Assembly: GCA_934477125.1 (NCBI GenBank)
Contig: CAKSOL010000003.1
Location: 124,001-188,000 of the forward strand
DNA length: 64,000 bases
From: an uncultured Eubacteriales bacterium
GTDB taxonomy: Bacteria; Bacillota; Clostridia; Oscillospirales; Acutalibacteraceae
Reading direction: 5' to 3'
Program-made: the position numbers and the translations under genes
Shown: in pieces, positions 1-10,686 of the stretch
Layout of the letters: each line of letters opens with the position of its first letter
How positions within the stretch are numbered: position 1 is the stretch's first letter
The notes under the pieces: model-generated
Databases searched by the model: none
Told to the model about the DNA's origin: nothing
What the model saw: the letters and a program-made list of their open reading frames with translations, nothing else

Positions 1-114
1 TTTTAAAAATGCAAGGGCGAAAATCCGTCCTTTAAAATCGGGTTCGGATTTGCTTAATCGCTCAAAAAAACGGGTTCGGCTCTCGTCAGCCTAATCGGCA
101 GAATGGAGATTAAA

Positions 115-999
115 ATGAAGCTTTCATATGAAAGAAAAAAGTCCTATTACGGGTATTTGTTTATTTCTGTCTGGTTTATCGGATTTATAATTCTGTTTCT
201 TATACCGTTTATAGCTTCGGTCAGATACAGCCTTTCGGAGGTAACTGTTCAACCGGGGCAGATAGGAATGAAACCGGTCGGATTTAAAAACTATATCGAG
301 CTGTTTACCAAAAATGCGGAGTTTTTACCCGCGTTTACCGAAACTCTGACCTCGGTAATTGCAAGAATGCCGCTGATACTGGTTTTTTCAATCTTTATAG
401 CCGTTATTCTCAATCAGAATTTCCGCGGACGCGCCCTTGCAAGAGCGATTTTCTTCCTGCCGGTTATAATTTCGGGAGGAATCGCAATCGAAATAATGAA
501 CGGCAACTATTTTATGGGGCTTATTTCGGGCGGCGACAGAACATCGGCTATGTTTGAAACCCAGTCGGTCGGAAATATGCTGCTTTCCGCCGGACTTTCA
601 CCGTCAACCGTGGATTATATTCAGGGTATAGTGGACTCGGTGTTTCAGCTTTCCTGGAATTCAGGTATACAGATACTTATATTTTTGGCAGGACTGCAAG
701 CGATACCGAGGTCTATGTATGAGGTCGCGCAGGTTGAGGGCTCAAACGGCTGGATAACCTTTTGGAAGGTTACTATGCCGATGCTTGCGCCGATGATGAT
801 AGTAAACGTATTTTATACGCTGGTCGATAATATGATAAGCTATTCAAACGGTATGTTCAGGCTTATAGATACATATACAAACAATCTGTATTTCGATGAG
901 GCTGCGGCAATGGCAATACTTAACTTTATGGTTATAATGCTTTTGGTTTTGATTATTTATCTGGTCGGAAACCGCCGTATTCACTACGCAGTTGACTGA
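115..999 (+). CDS. ABC sugar transporter permease (LplB/UgpA type)
   Basis: Integral membrane subunit of a CUT1-type carbohydrate importer. About six hydrophobic segments are visible, beginning near residue 13. The typical cytoplasmic EAA-like loop reads YEVAQVEGSNGWITFWKVT (about residues 200-220), which docks the ATPase. The first in-frame ATG is at 103, but a GGAGA ribosome site at 105-109 sits five bases before the ATG at 115, so I place the start at 115 (294 residues). The second permease follows after 14 bases and a binding lipoprotein after that. No ATPase subunit lies nearby, so the pair probably uses a shared MsmK-like ATPase encoded elsewhere. The substrate cannot be read from the sequence; the following glycosidase genes suggest an oligosaccharide. 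Confidence 0.88.
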   Translation: MKLSYERKKSYYGYLFISVWFIGFIILFLIPFIASVRYSLSEVTVQPGQIGMKPVGFKNYIELFTKNAEFLPAFTETLTSVIARMPLILVFSIFIAVILNQNFRGRALARAIFFLPVIISGGIAIEIMNGNYFMGLISGGDRTSAMFETQSVGNMLLSAGLSPSTVDYIQGIVDSVFQLSWNSGIQILIFLAGLQAIPRSMYEVAQVEGSNGWITFWKVTMPMLAPMMIVNVFYTLVDNMISYSNGMFRLIDTYTNNLYFDEAAAMAILNFMVIMLLVLIIYLVGNRRIHYAVD

Positions 1000-1013
1000 G
1001 AGGAGGGAAATGT

Positions 1014-1958
1014 ATGAAGGATAGTATGGAATTATTTTCCTCAACCGCGCAGAAAAAGCGTTCAAGAAAAGCTGCGGGAATAATTCTGGCTCTGGCGCGG
1101 GCGGTTTTGCTTATAGGTCTTGCTTATATTATACTTTATCCGGTTTTATTTTCGTTGAGCGTAAGCATACGCGAGCCTTCGGATATGATGGATCCGACAG
1201 TTATTTGGCTGCCGAAAAATATAACCTTTGATAATATTAAATTCGTAATCGAAAAAACGGGATTTAAGTCGGCGTTTGTAAGGACATTGTTTCTTTCGTC
1301 GGTATGCTCGGTGCTTCAGATGCTTTCGTGCGCCGTAACCGGATATGGGTTTGCAAGGTTCAGATTTAAAGGCAGAACGTTCCTTTTCTTTCTCGCGCTG
1401 CTGACCTTTGTTGTTCCTCCGCAGATAATATCAATGCCGCTTTATATCCAGTATTCAAAATTCACAACGGTTACTGGAATACCTATGATTAACACGATTT
1501 TCCCGATTACGATTTCCGCTTTGTTTGCGCAGGGTCTTAAATCCGGTTTGTTTATTTATCTTTTCAGGCAGTCATATAAGAGTATGCCGCCGGAGCTTGA
1601 GGACGCGGCGTATCTTGACGGATGCGGTCCCATAGGGACGTTTGCCCGCATAATGCTGCCCAATTCCGGAGCAATTCTTTTGGTGTCCTTTATTCTGAGC
1701 TTTGTCTGGTATTGGAACGATTATATAAATATTTCGCTTTTCTTCAATAAATCAAAGCCCCTGGCAGTACTTCTCAAGGGACTTGGCTCTGTAATACAGA
1801 CAATGCGGAATGCCGAGGGATTTGCATACGGCGATATAGAAAACAGCGTATACACAACTACATTTTGCCTCCTGTTTATACTGCCCCCGGTTATTATTTA
1901 TGCCGTAATTCAGAAACGTTTTACCGAATCGCTTATGAGCACGAGCATTGTCGGGTAA
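1014..1958 (+). CDS. ABC sugar transporter permease (MalG/AraQ type)
   Basis: Second membrane subunit of the same CUT1 importer (314 residues). It has the usual N-terminal transmembrane segment (about residues 22-45), a hydrophobic core, and the EAA loop with ELEDAAYLDGCGPIGTFARI near residues 195-215. A strong AGGAGGG site sits just upstream of the ATG at 1014. It forms the channel with the preceding permease and would receive sugar from the lipoprotein encoded downstream. Its length and topology are normal for the family. Confidence 0.88.
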   Translation: MKDSMELFSSTAQKKRSRKAAGIILALARAVLLIGLAYIILYPVLFSLSVSIREPSDMMDPTVIWLPKNITFDNIKFVIEKTGFKSAFVRTLFLSSVCSVLQMLSCAVTGYGFARFRFKGRTFLFFLALLTFVVPPQIISMPLYIQYSKFTTVTGIPMINTIFPITISALFAQGLKSGLFIYLFRQSYKSMPPELEDAAYLDGCGPIGTFARIMLPNSGAILLVSFILSFVWYWNDYINISLFFNKSKPLAVLLKGLGSVIQTMRNAEGFAYGDIENSVYTTTFCLLFILPPVIIYAVIQKRFTESLMSTSIVG

Positions 1959-2088
1959 AACTGCAATAAAGTAAACCGCAATCCGGGATTTGCCGATTTC
2001 CGGCAGTAAAGCTTATCTTCATTCAGCCGCTATTGAAGCTTTAAGCTCCCGATTGTTAATAAATATCAGCGGCAGAACGGAGATTATT

Positions 2089-3495
2089 ATGGAGAAAAAA
2101 ACTTTGGTAAATGGTCTGGCGCTGCTTACGGCTGCCGTTGTAGCATTATCCGCCGCAGGCTGCGGCAAGGGCAAGGATGCCGATTCGTCCGGAGGGAATA
2201 AAAGCAATACTTCAGGAAATACTGCTGTTTCGGATATTGAAATGCCTACGGCTGATTTATCGGGCAATTCAAAGGTGCTGAAGGTTTTCGGCTGGTCAAC
2301 AATGGCTGAAAACAATACCGACGGCGAGGCGGCGGAATATTTTAAAAAGGAATTCGGCGTAACGCTTGACGAAACGGTTTCCACCCATGAGACATACTGG
2401 CAGGATCTTGCCAAAATGGTTGCGGCGGGCAATTCTCCCGATGTTGTTGACCTTTCCTATGATAAGTTTTTCCCGACTCCGCTTACCGGCGGACTTCTCG
2501 ATTCCTGGGACGGTATTATTGATTTTAATACTCCGCTTTGGTCTGATACCAAAGAGCTGATCGAGGGTATGAAGTGGAAAGGGAAAATTTACTATCCCGT
2601 AATCAGTGAATTTATGACCAGCTGGCTCTACTATAACAAAAATATGTTCAGAAACTACGGTCTTGAGGATCAAAATCCGCGCACGCTTTGGGAAAAAGGC
2701 GAGTGGACGATGGATAAAATGATAGAGCTTTCCGACCAGTTTATTGAAAAGAACAATAAAAACGAGGTAACGCAGTACGGATTTACCGTTCAGAATCTTG
2801 AGCTTTTGTCAATGACGGGCGAACAGATTGTTGAAATCAAGGGCGGAACGGAATATGTAAATAATATCAAAAGCTCTAAAATAGCAAAGGTTATGAACAG
2901 TATGTATAAGATAAGCGGCGCCGGAACCGGCTCATTTACCACGCTTGACGCCTGCCCTGTTTTTGAGCAGGAAAAATGCGCTATGCTGCTTTCCTCGGCA
3001 ACGCTTACTCTTGAAACCCGTTTTGCCGATCTCAGGGAAAAGGACGCTCTTGGATTCGCGCCGATGCCGAAGCTTGATAACGAAACTCCGCAGTATGTTG
3101 AAGCGGCTGTTGACCCCGGCTACGGTCTTGTAAAGGGAGCGCAGAATGTTGAGCTTGCAACGCTTTGGGTCAATTATCTGAAATGGTTCCGCCTCGGAGA
3201 GAATTTCTGCGTTCAGGTTCCGATAAGCGAGGAAACTCCCGCAAAGCAGCGCTACGGACTTAAAGCTAAAGCCGGCTCAGCCGCTCTCAGCGAGGAGGAT
3301 ATAGCGTTTATCAACAAGTATTTGGAGTCAAAGCCCGAAAAGGTTTATTGCACCTATCGCAGTATAGTGCGCAATATGGGAGACCTCTCAACCTTTAAAT
3401 GGGATTTCTTCTCCGGAAAATCTCAGTGGTCTGCCGTTGTTCAGGAAATATACCCGAGATATGAAACACAGCTTAAAAAATGGGTAAAGGAATAG
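2089..3495 (+). CDS. Extracellular solute-binding lipoprotein
   Basis: Family 1-type extracellular binding protein (468 residues) that captures the sugar for the two upstream permeases. The N-terminus is a lipoprotein signal peptide ending in LSAAGC, with the lipidated cysteine at about residue 24. The frame is open further upstream to 1990, but the ATG at 2089 is preceded by CGGAGAT and immediately precedes the signal peptide, so I use it. The 130-base gap from the permease holds only short weak dyads. The ligand is unknown; an oligosaccharide released by the extracellular enzymes of this locus is the natural inference. Confidence 0.87.
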   Translation: MEKKTLVNGLALLTAAVVALSAAGCGKGKDADSSGGNKSNTSGNTAVSDIEMPTADLSGNSKVLKVFGWSTMAENNTDGEAAEYFKKEFGVTLDETVSTHETYWQDLAKMVAAGNSPDVVDLSYDKFFPTPLTGGLLDSWDGIIDFNTPLWSDTKELIEGMKWKGKIYYPVISEFMTSWLYYNKNMFRNYGLEDQNPRTLWEKGEWTMDKMIELSDQFIEKNNKNEVTQYGFTVQNLELLSMTGEQIVEIKGGTEYVNNIKSSKIAKVMNSMYKISGAGTGSFTTLDACPVFEQEKCAMLLSSATLTLETRFADLREKDALGFAPMPKLDNETPQYVEAAVDPGYGLVKGAQNVELATLWVNYLKWFRLGENFCVQVPISEETPAKQRYGLKAKAGSAALSEEDIAFINKYLESKPEKVYCTYRSIVRNMGDLSTFKWDFFSGKSQWSAVVQEIYPRYETQLKKWVKE

Positions 3496-3505
3496 GAGTG
3501 AAAGA

Positions 3506-6500
3506 ATGTTTGGGGCATTATTGCGCAGAGGAATATCCGCTGCCGCCGCGCTGACCGTGCTTGTAAGCAGCATAGCAATGGCTGCTTCGGCAGTCGGCTC
3601 GCCGGGAGCAACCGAGGTATATCCTTTGCTTCCTATGAACGCTGCTTCAACAGGAGAATTGAATGCCGTGATTAAAAGCAGCGACAGACTGTTTACAAAG
3701 ACTGATGTGGCGTATGTGAGTGCTGATACGCCTGTTATAAATACCGCAGAGAATATCGCCGCATCCAATGCAAGGCTGATATTGAGCGGCTTTTCGCAAA
3801 AAACGACCGGAGTTTCGCATATCCTGATATATGTTAAGCTGAGCAGGGCGAATACCGTTACCCTAACGGCTAAAATGTATGACGATTATTATGCAAACTC
3901 AGGCGTTCCGAGCCTTGCTCTCAAAAGCGGCGCGGCATATCAGGTTATGCCGCTGAACGCTCAGAAATGGAGTACGGCTTATACGGCTGCGGCCGGGAGC
4001 TCTTACGCTGTGACGGGCGGACTGAAATTTGATTCGGCGTTTGAGGGATATGTTAAAATTCCGCTTTCAGCTTTTAAAGAGGAAGCGGGCAATATTGCCG
4101 TTCTTCCGGAAATTGATTATATAACCGGAATTGATTTCCGCTTTATGGGTATCGGCGGCGAATACGGCAGCGTTGAGATTTTGCCGTATCTTGTTGTTAA
4201 GGACAGCGACAGCTCTGCAATAAAAATATCCGAAGCTTATGAGGAACCCGATTCCGGAAATACGGCCGCATCAGTAACCCCTGTAACAGAGGTTACAAGA
4301 AATAAAAACAGCTGGGCGACCGTAAGAGGGACGGAGGTAACTCCGCTTGATTTTACAAGAGCATTCGGTATTAAAATGTCGCCGACATCCGGCGAATGTA
4401 CCGAAGCGGCAAACGGTAACACGGCGGACAGTAAGGTATATACCGGCTTTATCGGAGATAAAATATCCGCTGCCGGTTCGCAGGGAATAGTGTTTTATAT
4501 CAAAACGGACGCTGCAAATACTGTTGTTCCTAAATTTGATTTATCCTTTCCTGCCGATTCTTCCCGCTGGAAATGGTCGTGGGCGCCTATGCTCTCATTG
4601 AGCGTAGGTTCGGAATACGCTTATATGCCGATATCCGGCGGCGAATGGAAAATAGGGTCGGCAGCCGCCGGCAAACCGGACAATAATACTTATTTCGGCG
4701 GTATAGAGTTGGAGGGAGCCTTTGAGGGATATATCAAAATACCGTATTCTTCTCTTGCCAACGACAGCGGCTTTTCGTTTGACGCAGCTATTGACGCCTT
4801 TGACAGGTTTACCTTCAATTTCCGCGGAATAGGCGGCAGCTACGGCGAGCCGGTCGTAGGACCCGTATTTTTCCTTAACTCCGACGGTAATTCCGGATTG
4901 GAACTGAATATCGGCGAGCCGGTAAAGGTTACGCCGCTTACGGGCGGTAATTGGCGCAATTTCGGTCTGACTGAAAATACATATGATAAAACAGTCGGCC
5001 TTACCGAAGAAAAAGGTATGATTATGCAGCCTTCCGGCGGCGCTTATGAATTTACCGGGACTAATCTCGGCTTGAGCAAGCTCCTTTCCTCTTATTATGC
5101 GCCGGACGGTATAGCGCTCAGCAACAGCGAGGGCATACTGTTTTATATGAAGCTCGAAAAGGGCAATTCCTTTATGCCGGTTATTGATATGAAAGCGCCT
5201 GCGGATAAGTCAAGATGGAACCGCAGCTATGCACCAGCAATGCTCCTGAAGGTCGGCTCGGTTTATCAGTATTTACCTAAGGACGGGGATAAATGGCAGT
5301 ACGGCTCGGCAGGCGCCGGCAAGCAGGGCGACGGTACCTATTGGGGTACGGTTGACTTTGAAAACGGCTTTGAGGGCTATGTGCTGATTCCGTATTCTTC
5401 GCTTGTGAACGACAGCGGCTTTAAATTTGACGCTTTGCTTGATTCCCTTACAAACTTTACATTGCGCATTAAGGGAATAGGCGGAAATTACGGCGAAAAT
5501 ATTACAGTAGGTCCGCTTTTTAAGGTAAATAAAAATAGTGACAGCTCAAAAATCGAGATATATAAGGATGATACGCCGGAAAGCACCTTGAGAACAAAGC
5601 TCAGCCCGATTAAGGGCAAGTATTCGTTTATCGGTATGAGCGCAGAGGAAACGGCTCCGCTGAACCCGGTAGGTATCAAGGCTTACAGCCTTACTTCCGA
5701 TACTCCGGTACAATCGGTTACTATGAGGCTTGAGGCGGAAAATTGCGCAGCCGAAAACGGCGGCGGACTTATGCTTTATGCGGCTGTTCCGGAAAACAGC
5801 AGGCTTTCGCTTGCGGTATCCGCCGCGGCTGTCCGGACGCTTTCGGGCGGTAAATCGGTCAGCCTGCTTGAAAAGGACGCAGCGGAATGGAAAACCGTTT
5901 ACATTTCTCAGGACAACACAGTTTATTTTGAAAAAGCCTTTGAGGGCTGGGTAAGAATTCCGTATGAATCTCTGAGCGCTGCGCCGGACGGCGAAATTAT
6001 AGAAATCACCGCTGAGCTATCCCGAAACGGTAAATTCAATTCCGCGGTTTTGGGAGCGGTATCGCTTTATGAAAACAATTCTGCATCAGCGGATATTGAG
6101 TATCCGTCCGAGTATCTTCCTCAAAATCCAAAGGACAGAATAGATTATATTCTTGAAAGAAGCCGGAAAGGCATAGCCGAAGCACATTATTTTATGGTCG
6201 GCGACAGTACGCGCCACCAGCTCGGCAGTCCGGTATTCCGCCTTGTGCGCGATACGTTTGTAAACGAATACGGCGTAAGCTGTTATTTGCAGGCGCTTTC
6301 CGGCTTAAAGGCCGAATATTGGAGCGGTCATTCGCCTGAGCTTCAGCCCGGCAGCCCGACGGTTGAGCAGCTTATTGAAAAAATACCGGGTACGGGCTAT
6401 AACTGCATAGTCGATATTTCGCTCGGCATTAACGATTCGGATAAAACCGCCGATGAAATGGCAGAGTATCTTTATGAGGGTATAAATAAAATACGTGCGG

Positions 6501-9109
6501 CAAAACCGGATGTTACCGTTATCTATACTTCTCCGAACAGACTTAATTCTAAGAGTATGGACGCCAATGTTGCGGAATGTGCGGAAAAAATGTCGCAGGA
6601 CGGCAGCATTTATTTTATCGACGTTCACAGCGGGGTAATGGACGATACATATTTCGGCTATTATTCCGACGCCGTTCATCCGAATATTAACGGCTACCGC
6701 GCTATTGCGGCATATATAAAATCCTGCCTTTTTAAAGGATATACCTTTGAAAGGATAACATCGGGCGATGTTATATCAGGCACGGTAAAGCTGCCGGGCG
6801 GCGCAAGGGTATATGACAATTATTCATACCGCTCTCTTTCAGCCGGTGATATTGTAAGCTCATCAAAAACAGCCGTGAGATTTGAGCAGGACGGTAAGGA
6901 ATTAAGCGCTATGGGCGTTGCGGTTACTTCAAGGGAGGCATACAGAGTATCTAACGATAAGGCGGCAACCCTTCCGAGAATAATGCGTATTTATGATCTT
7001 AATATCATAGGCGATGGCTTCGCTTTTTATGTTAAAACAAATACGGCAAACGGATTTGCTTTGTCGGCGCAGAACACAGCGGGCAAGGAGAGAATGCTAA
7101 AGGCTAACCAGTATTATCAGTATTTGCGCGCCGGTGAAACAGAGTGGAGGATAGGCAATACCGTACTCGGCAAGCCGGATAACGATAACTACGGTACTGT
7201 TGCTTTTGACGGACCGTTCGAGGGATTTATCTATATCCCGGTGAGCAGTCTTTATTACGGCTCGGCAAAGGAGACAATAGAGCAGCTGAACTTCCGTTTT
7301 TCGGCTCTTGATACAGACGAGCCGGTTATAGTAGCGCCTATGGCGGAATTTGCGGATATTGTTCCTGTCGATACCGAATCCGTTTTTGCGCTGCCCGATA
7401 CGGCGACAGTCAACACCTCGCTGTTAAGCGTTACGAAAACATATAATCTATCCACCCTCCCGGTTAAGATGACCGTAGGCAATAAATATGCCGGAGGTAT
7501 GTTTATAAACGGTACATCGGAAAGCAGCGCTCAGTATCCGTTCCAGGCAAAAAATTTCGTAGAGACGCACCTTTCCGACGATATGACCGGCAGCGATTAT
7601 ATAACCTTTCATATATCTCTGCCCTCAGCCAATAAGCTCGGCGTTACTGCATTTACGAATAACGGCGAAAAAGAAAATATCTTTAAAAACAAGGTTGGCT
7701 ATTATGTTTTGCCGGACGGCGATACTGTTTGGCAGAAGCGCGTTTCAACAGACGGACGCAGCGACGGCTCGGAAACCTACGGCTCGCTTGAATTTGACGG
7801 GGCGTTCTCAGGCTTCATACGTCTGCCGCTCGGCAATTTCTACGGTTCACCCTCAAAAACCACGCCAATCAATAAGGTTACGGTCCGTTTTGCGCGGCTC
7901 GGAGGCAGCTACGGCGAAATAAAGCTCGGAGCTTTCCTTAATATGAATGAGATACCCTATACGGTGAAAAATGTCTGGAAAGCGTCGGAATTGCCTGAAA
8001 TGACGCCCTTTACCGATGTAACAAAGCTTGACGGTCACTATGCGTGGGTATCGCGTCAGTTTGTTTCGAGTCCTATTCCGAGCCTTAATCCTTCGGAAAA
8101 GGCAGCTGCGAAAATTTCCTGCTCTCCCGCTGCGGATTACGGTGAGGAAAGATTTATGAGCTCGGTTCATTGGATGGGTATGAGCTATGATAATATGCCG
8201 ATAGGGAATTTCACACACCTTGTTTTCTATGTAAAGGTTCCTCAGACCAAAACCAATTATTTGTCTCTCTGCCTGTTTACCGATACGCGCTTTGAATTTA
8301 AGGTAATGGTAGATATGCCGTATCAGATTATGGCGGCGGGTGATAATAAATGGCAGCATTTCACGGCTCTGAAAACTATAAATTCCTACGGCGGAATAGA
8401 GCTGCCTGCCGGCTTTGAGGGACTTGTCAAGGTTCCGATAGACAGCCTGCTTCCGGCTAATAAGGTAGACAGCAAAACCGTGCTTTCCGAGGTGGTATAC
8501 CGTTTTGCCTATTGCGGAACGGACGATGAATCGGTTCTTGTAGGTCCTATGTTCGGAGTTACAAAGGATAACGATTCGGGACCCGGTGAGGTTGTTCTCG
8601 GCTCTATGCCGGAGCATACTACAATAAAATCGCTTTTTGCGGTTGATAAGGGCGATATATTTAAGGATAGGATAATGCTTTATTGGGAGGAGTATCCCGA
8701 AACCGACCATTATATAATGGAGGCCTATGAAATAATAGACGATAACGGCGTGAAGAAATACAGGCTGGTATCAAGCTGCCGGGCGTTTACAAACAGCGGC
8801 ACGGTTTCATCGCTTGAACCGAATACCAAATATGCGCTGCTGATAAAGGCATACAGCTACGATAACCGATTGCTTGCAATTTATGATTATATCACCGTAA
8901 AGACCGCCGAAACAGATCCCTACATAATAGCGGATTTATCCGATAGCTTTGAGCCTGATACGGTTTATTATCCGACCTCGAACGAGTCCGGCTCAGCTTT
9001 TGTAGCAGGAGCTGTCTTAACGGCGGCAGGTATCGGAGCCGCGGTAATCGCTGCTGCCGGAGCGCTGCTTGTGATATTGAAAAAGAGGAGGCATAAGGCA
9101 GATGCTTAA
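3506..9109 (+). CDS. Giant membrane-anchored SGNH esterase with seven repeat modules
   Basis: A 1867-residue surface protein. It has a signal peptide (about 1-30), four copies of an uncharacterised module (about 35-870), an SGNH/GDSL hydrolase core (about 875-1085), three more modules (about 1090-1700), an FN3-like domain (about 1710-1800) and a C-terminal membrane helix followed by KKRRHKADA. The SGNH residues are readable: GDS with Ser901, GIND (974-977), and Asp1055/His1058 in DAVH. Each module carries an F-E-G-Y-x-K-I-P strand and a later GIGGxYG...GP motif. There is no LPXTG motif, so it is held by the helix rather than by sortase. It is likely an esterase that removes acyl groups from a bound glycan. 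The start has an AGGAGTG site. The stop overlaps the next gene by eight bases. Confidence 0.85.
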   Translation: MFGALLRRGISAAAALTVLVSSIAMAASAVGSPGATEVYPLLPMNAASTGELNAVIKSSDRLFTKTDVAYVSADTPVINTAENIAASNARLILSGFSQKTTGVSHILIYVKLSRANTVTLTAKMYDDYYANSGVPSLALKSGAAYQVMPLNAQKWSTAYTAAAGSSYAVTGGLKFDSAFEGYVKIPLSAFKEEAGNIAVLPEIDYITGIDFRFMGIGGEYGSVEILPYLVVKDSDSSAIKISEAYEEPDSGNTAASVTPVTEVTRNKNSWATVRGTEVTPLDFTRAFGIKMSPTSGECTEAANGNTADSKVYTGFIGDKISAAGSQGIVFYIKTDAANTVVPKFDLSFPADSSRWKWSWAPMLSLSVGSEYAYMPISGGEWKIGSAAAGKPDNNTYFGGIELEGAFEGYIKIPYSSLANDSGFSFDAAIDAFDRFTFNFRGIGGSYGEPVVGPVFFLNSDGNSGLELNIGEPVKVTPLTGGNWRNFGLTENTYDKTVGLTEEKGMIMQPSGGAYEFTGTNLGLSKLLSSYYAPDGIALSNSEGILFYMKLEKGNSFMPVIDMKAPADKSRWNRSYAPAMLLKVGSVYQYLPKDGDKWQYGSAGAGKQGDGTYWGTVDFENGFEGYVLIPYSSLVNDSGFKFDALLDSLTNFTLRIKGIGGNYGENITVGPLFKVNKNSDSSKIEIYKDDTPESTLRTKLSPIKGKYSFIGMSAEETAPLNPVGIKAYSLTSDTPVQSVTMRLEAENCAAENGGGLMLYAAVPENSRLSLAVSAAAVRTLSGGKSVSLLEKDAAEWKTVYISQDNTVYFEKAFEGWVRIPYESLSAAPDGEIIEITAELSRNGKFNSAVLGAVSLYENNSASADIEYPSEYLPQNPKDRIDYILERSRKGIAEAHYFMVGDSTRHQLGSPVFRLVRDTFVNEYGVSCYLQALSGLKAEYWSGHSPELQPGSPTVEQLIEKIPGTGYNCIVDISLGINDSDKTADEMAEYLYEGINKIRAAKPDVTVIYTSPNRLNSKSMDANVAECAEKMSQDGSIYFIDVHSGVMDDTYFGYYSDAVHPNINGYRAIAAYIKSCLFKGYTFERITSGDVISGTVKLPGGARVYDNYSYRSLSAGDIVSSSKTAVRFEQDGKELSAMGVAVTSREAYRVSNDKAATLPRIMRIYDLNIIGDGFAFYVKTNTANGFALSAQNTAGKERMLKANQYYQYLRAGETEWRIGNTVLGKPDNDNYGTVAFDGPFEGFIYIPVSSLYYGSAKETIEQLNFRFSALDTDEPVIVAPMAEFADIVPVDTESVFALPDTATVNTSLLSVTKTYNLSTLPVKMTVGNKYAGGMFINGTSESSAQYPFQAKNFVETHLSDDMTGSDYITFHISLPSANKLGVTAFTNNGEKENIFKNKVGYYVLPDGDTVWQKRVSTDGRSDGSETYGSLEFDGAFSGFIRLPLGNFYGSPSKTTPINKVTVRFARLGGSYGEIKLGAFLNMNEIPYTVKNVWKASELPEMTPFTDVTKLDGHYAWVSRQFVSSPIPSLNPSEKAAAKISCSPAADYGEERFMSSVHWMGMSYDNMPIGNFTHLVFYVKVPQTKTNYLSLCLFTDTRFEFKVMVDMPYQIMAAGDNKWQHFTALKTINSYGGIELPAGFEGLVKVPIDSLLPANKVDSKTVLSEVVYRFAYCGTDDESVLVGPMFGVTKDNDSGPGEVVLGSMPEHTTIKSLFAVDKGDIFKDRIMLYWEEYPETDHYIMEAYEIIDDNGVKKYRLVSSCRAFTNSGTVSSLEPNTKYALLIKAYSYDNRLLAIYDYITVKTAETDPYIIADLSDSFEPDTVYYPTSNESGSAFVAGAVLTAAGIGAAVIAAAGALLVILKKRRHKADA

Positions 9110-10661
9110 AAAAATTCAGAGAATAATAACGCCGTTTTTGCTTTGCGCGGCGGTTCTGCTTTCGTCTGCCGCCTGCGCGAAGGGCAACACCTCTTCCGGT
9201 ATGCAAAAAAATGTCCCGGAAAATTTATCGGTCGATATCAGCGGAAACGTTAAGGGCAGCCCCATTGTTGAGCGCAGCTATACTGCGCTCAACGCCGAGA
9301 ATAATTCCCTGCTCGATTATAACCCGAACAGGGGACTCAGGGGTATAATTGAATTTTACCACTTCAATTATACGGACGAGGAAATAGAGGAGCATCTGCA
9401 AAAGGATATTGATAAGTTTACTAAATATACCGCTTGCAGCACCTATGTTTTATACCTTTATCCCGGCGATTATCTCGGTCAAAGGCTGCCTGACGAGTTT
9501 TTCAAAACAACTCAGAAAATATTTGATTTCCTGCGGGAAAATAAAATTCAAATACTTCTGCGCTTTGCTTATTTTGATGTCAATACGTTCAATAAGCGCA
9601 CTCCTACGACAGAGGAGCTTATGCTGCATATCAATCAGCTTTCGGAAAACGGTATTATCGAAAAAAATAAGGATATTATCCATGTTTTCCAAGCGGGCTT
9701 TATAGGGAAGTTCGGCGAGTGGCATTCAGACGAGCCGCGTGCCGATCGGGCGCAGATAGTAAACTCAATAATTGAAAAGCTTTTGCCCGAAGGAATATTT
9801 CTCCAGCTGCGAAATCCCAGATACCGCGAATTTATAAGCGAGGAAAATCTGAAAAAGGTCACATTGTCGTTCAACGACGACGCATTTTTCGGTATTCAAA
9901 ACGCAACGGAGCTCGGAAATCAGGATTACAGCAGGGGTCTTGAGCCTTGGGAATATCAGAAGAACAACGCTTACAACGCGCCTAACGACGCCGAGCTTTA
10001 CTTCTGGACTCAGTTTGAAAACGATTTGGGCTTTTATCCCGACGGCTACGCCTGTGTTTTAGGCGCGGCGGAGCATCATCTTACAACTCTCAGCGCCAAT
10101 AACGGATATCTCGATAAGGGTCCGTTTAAGGACGGCGCAATGGTGCGCTGGAAAAATCAGCCCGTTACTGAAAAGTGGCTTAAGGAAAACGGTCTTGCCT
10201 ATTCCGAAAACTGGTTTAAATCGGCCGGCGGCGAGACTGTTGAACGCAGCGTGTTTGATTATCTGCGCGATTATGTGGGCTACCGCCTGAGCGCGCAGAG
10301 GCTTTCGGTTAAGGAATCGGGGAACGGTAAGATTAAGGCGGAGCTTACTTTGCAAAACCATGGTCTTTCGGCAGCGTTTAATATAACGTCACAGCTTGTT
10401 ATATTGGATAAGGACGGAAACGAGGCCGCTTCCGCAGCAGCCGGAAATCCGGCGGAATGGTATACGACCGACCCGACGGATTACAATAACCGAAAACAGC
10501 TTGACCATACGGTTGCCGCCGAGCTTGAGCTTCCGGAAAAATCCGGAGAATACCGTTTGGCGCTGAAGCTTTTATCGAAAGGGGGAGCCGCCGCAAGACT
10601 TGACAATAAAACAGATTTTTCAAACGGTTATAATATCCTGCACGAGTTTTCCATTAAATAA
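9102..10661 (+). CDS. DUF4874/DUF4832 lipoprotein
   Basis: Secreted lipoprotein of 519 residues with a lipobox reading SSAAC near residue 25. The rest matches the DUF4874 plus DUF4832 pair: NPNRGLRG motif near residue 71, a TIM-barrel-like central part with QAGFIGKFGEWHS (about 200-212), and a C-terminal beta domain. The family's biochemical activity is not established to my knowledge; a glycan-active barrel is plausible. It overlaps the end of the giant SGNH gene and is probably translationally coupled to it (AGGAGG site about 11 bases before the ATG). A homologous domain is fused to the repeat modules in the 17316-21629 protein. Confidence 0.8.
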   Translation: MLKKIQRIITPFLLCAAVLLSSAACAKGNTSSGMQKNVPENLSVDISGNVKGSPIVERSYTALNAENNSLLDYNPNRGLRGIIEFYHFNYTDEEIEEHLQKDIDKFTKYTACSTYVLYLYPGDYLGQRLPDEFFKTTQKIFDFLRENKIQILLRFAYFDVNTFNKRTPTTEELMLHINQLSENGIIEKNKDIIHVFQAGFIGKFGEWHSDEPRADRAQIVNSIIEKLLPEGIFLQLRNPRYREFISEENLKKVTLSFNDDAFFGIQNATELGNQDYSRGLEPWEYQKNNAYNAPNDAELYFWTQFENDLGFYPDGYACVLGAAEHHLTTLSANNGYLDKGPFKDGAMVRWKNQPVTEKWLKENGLAYSENWFKSAGGETVERSVFDYLRDYVGYRLSAQRLSVKESGNGKIKAELTLQNHGLSAAFNITSQLVILDKDGNEAASAAAGNPAEWYTTDPTDYNNRKQLDHTVAAELELPEKSGEYRLALKLLSKGGAAARLDNKTDFSNGYNILHEFSIK

Positions 10662-10686
10662 AAACTGTTAAGGGAGAGTTAAAGTT

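Noticed and set aside
7853..8710. 285-codon antisense frame within the giant SGNH gene
   Set aside because: It lies wholly inside a gene with clear homology modules and encodes a basic low-information sequence.
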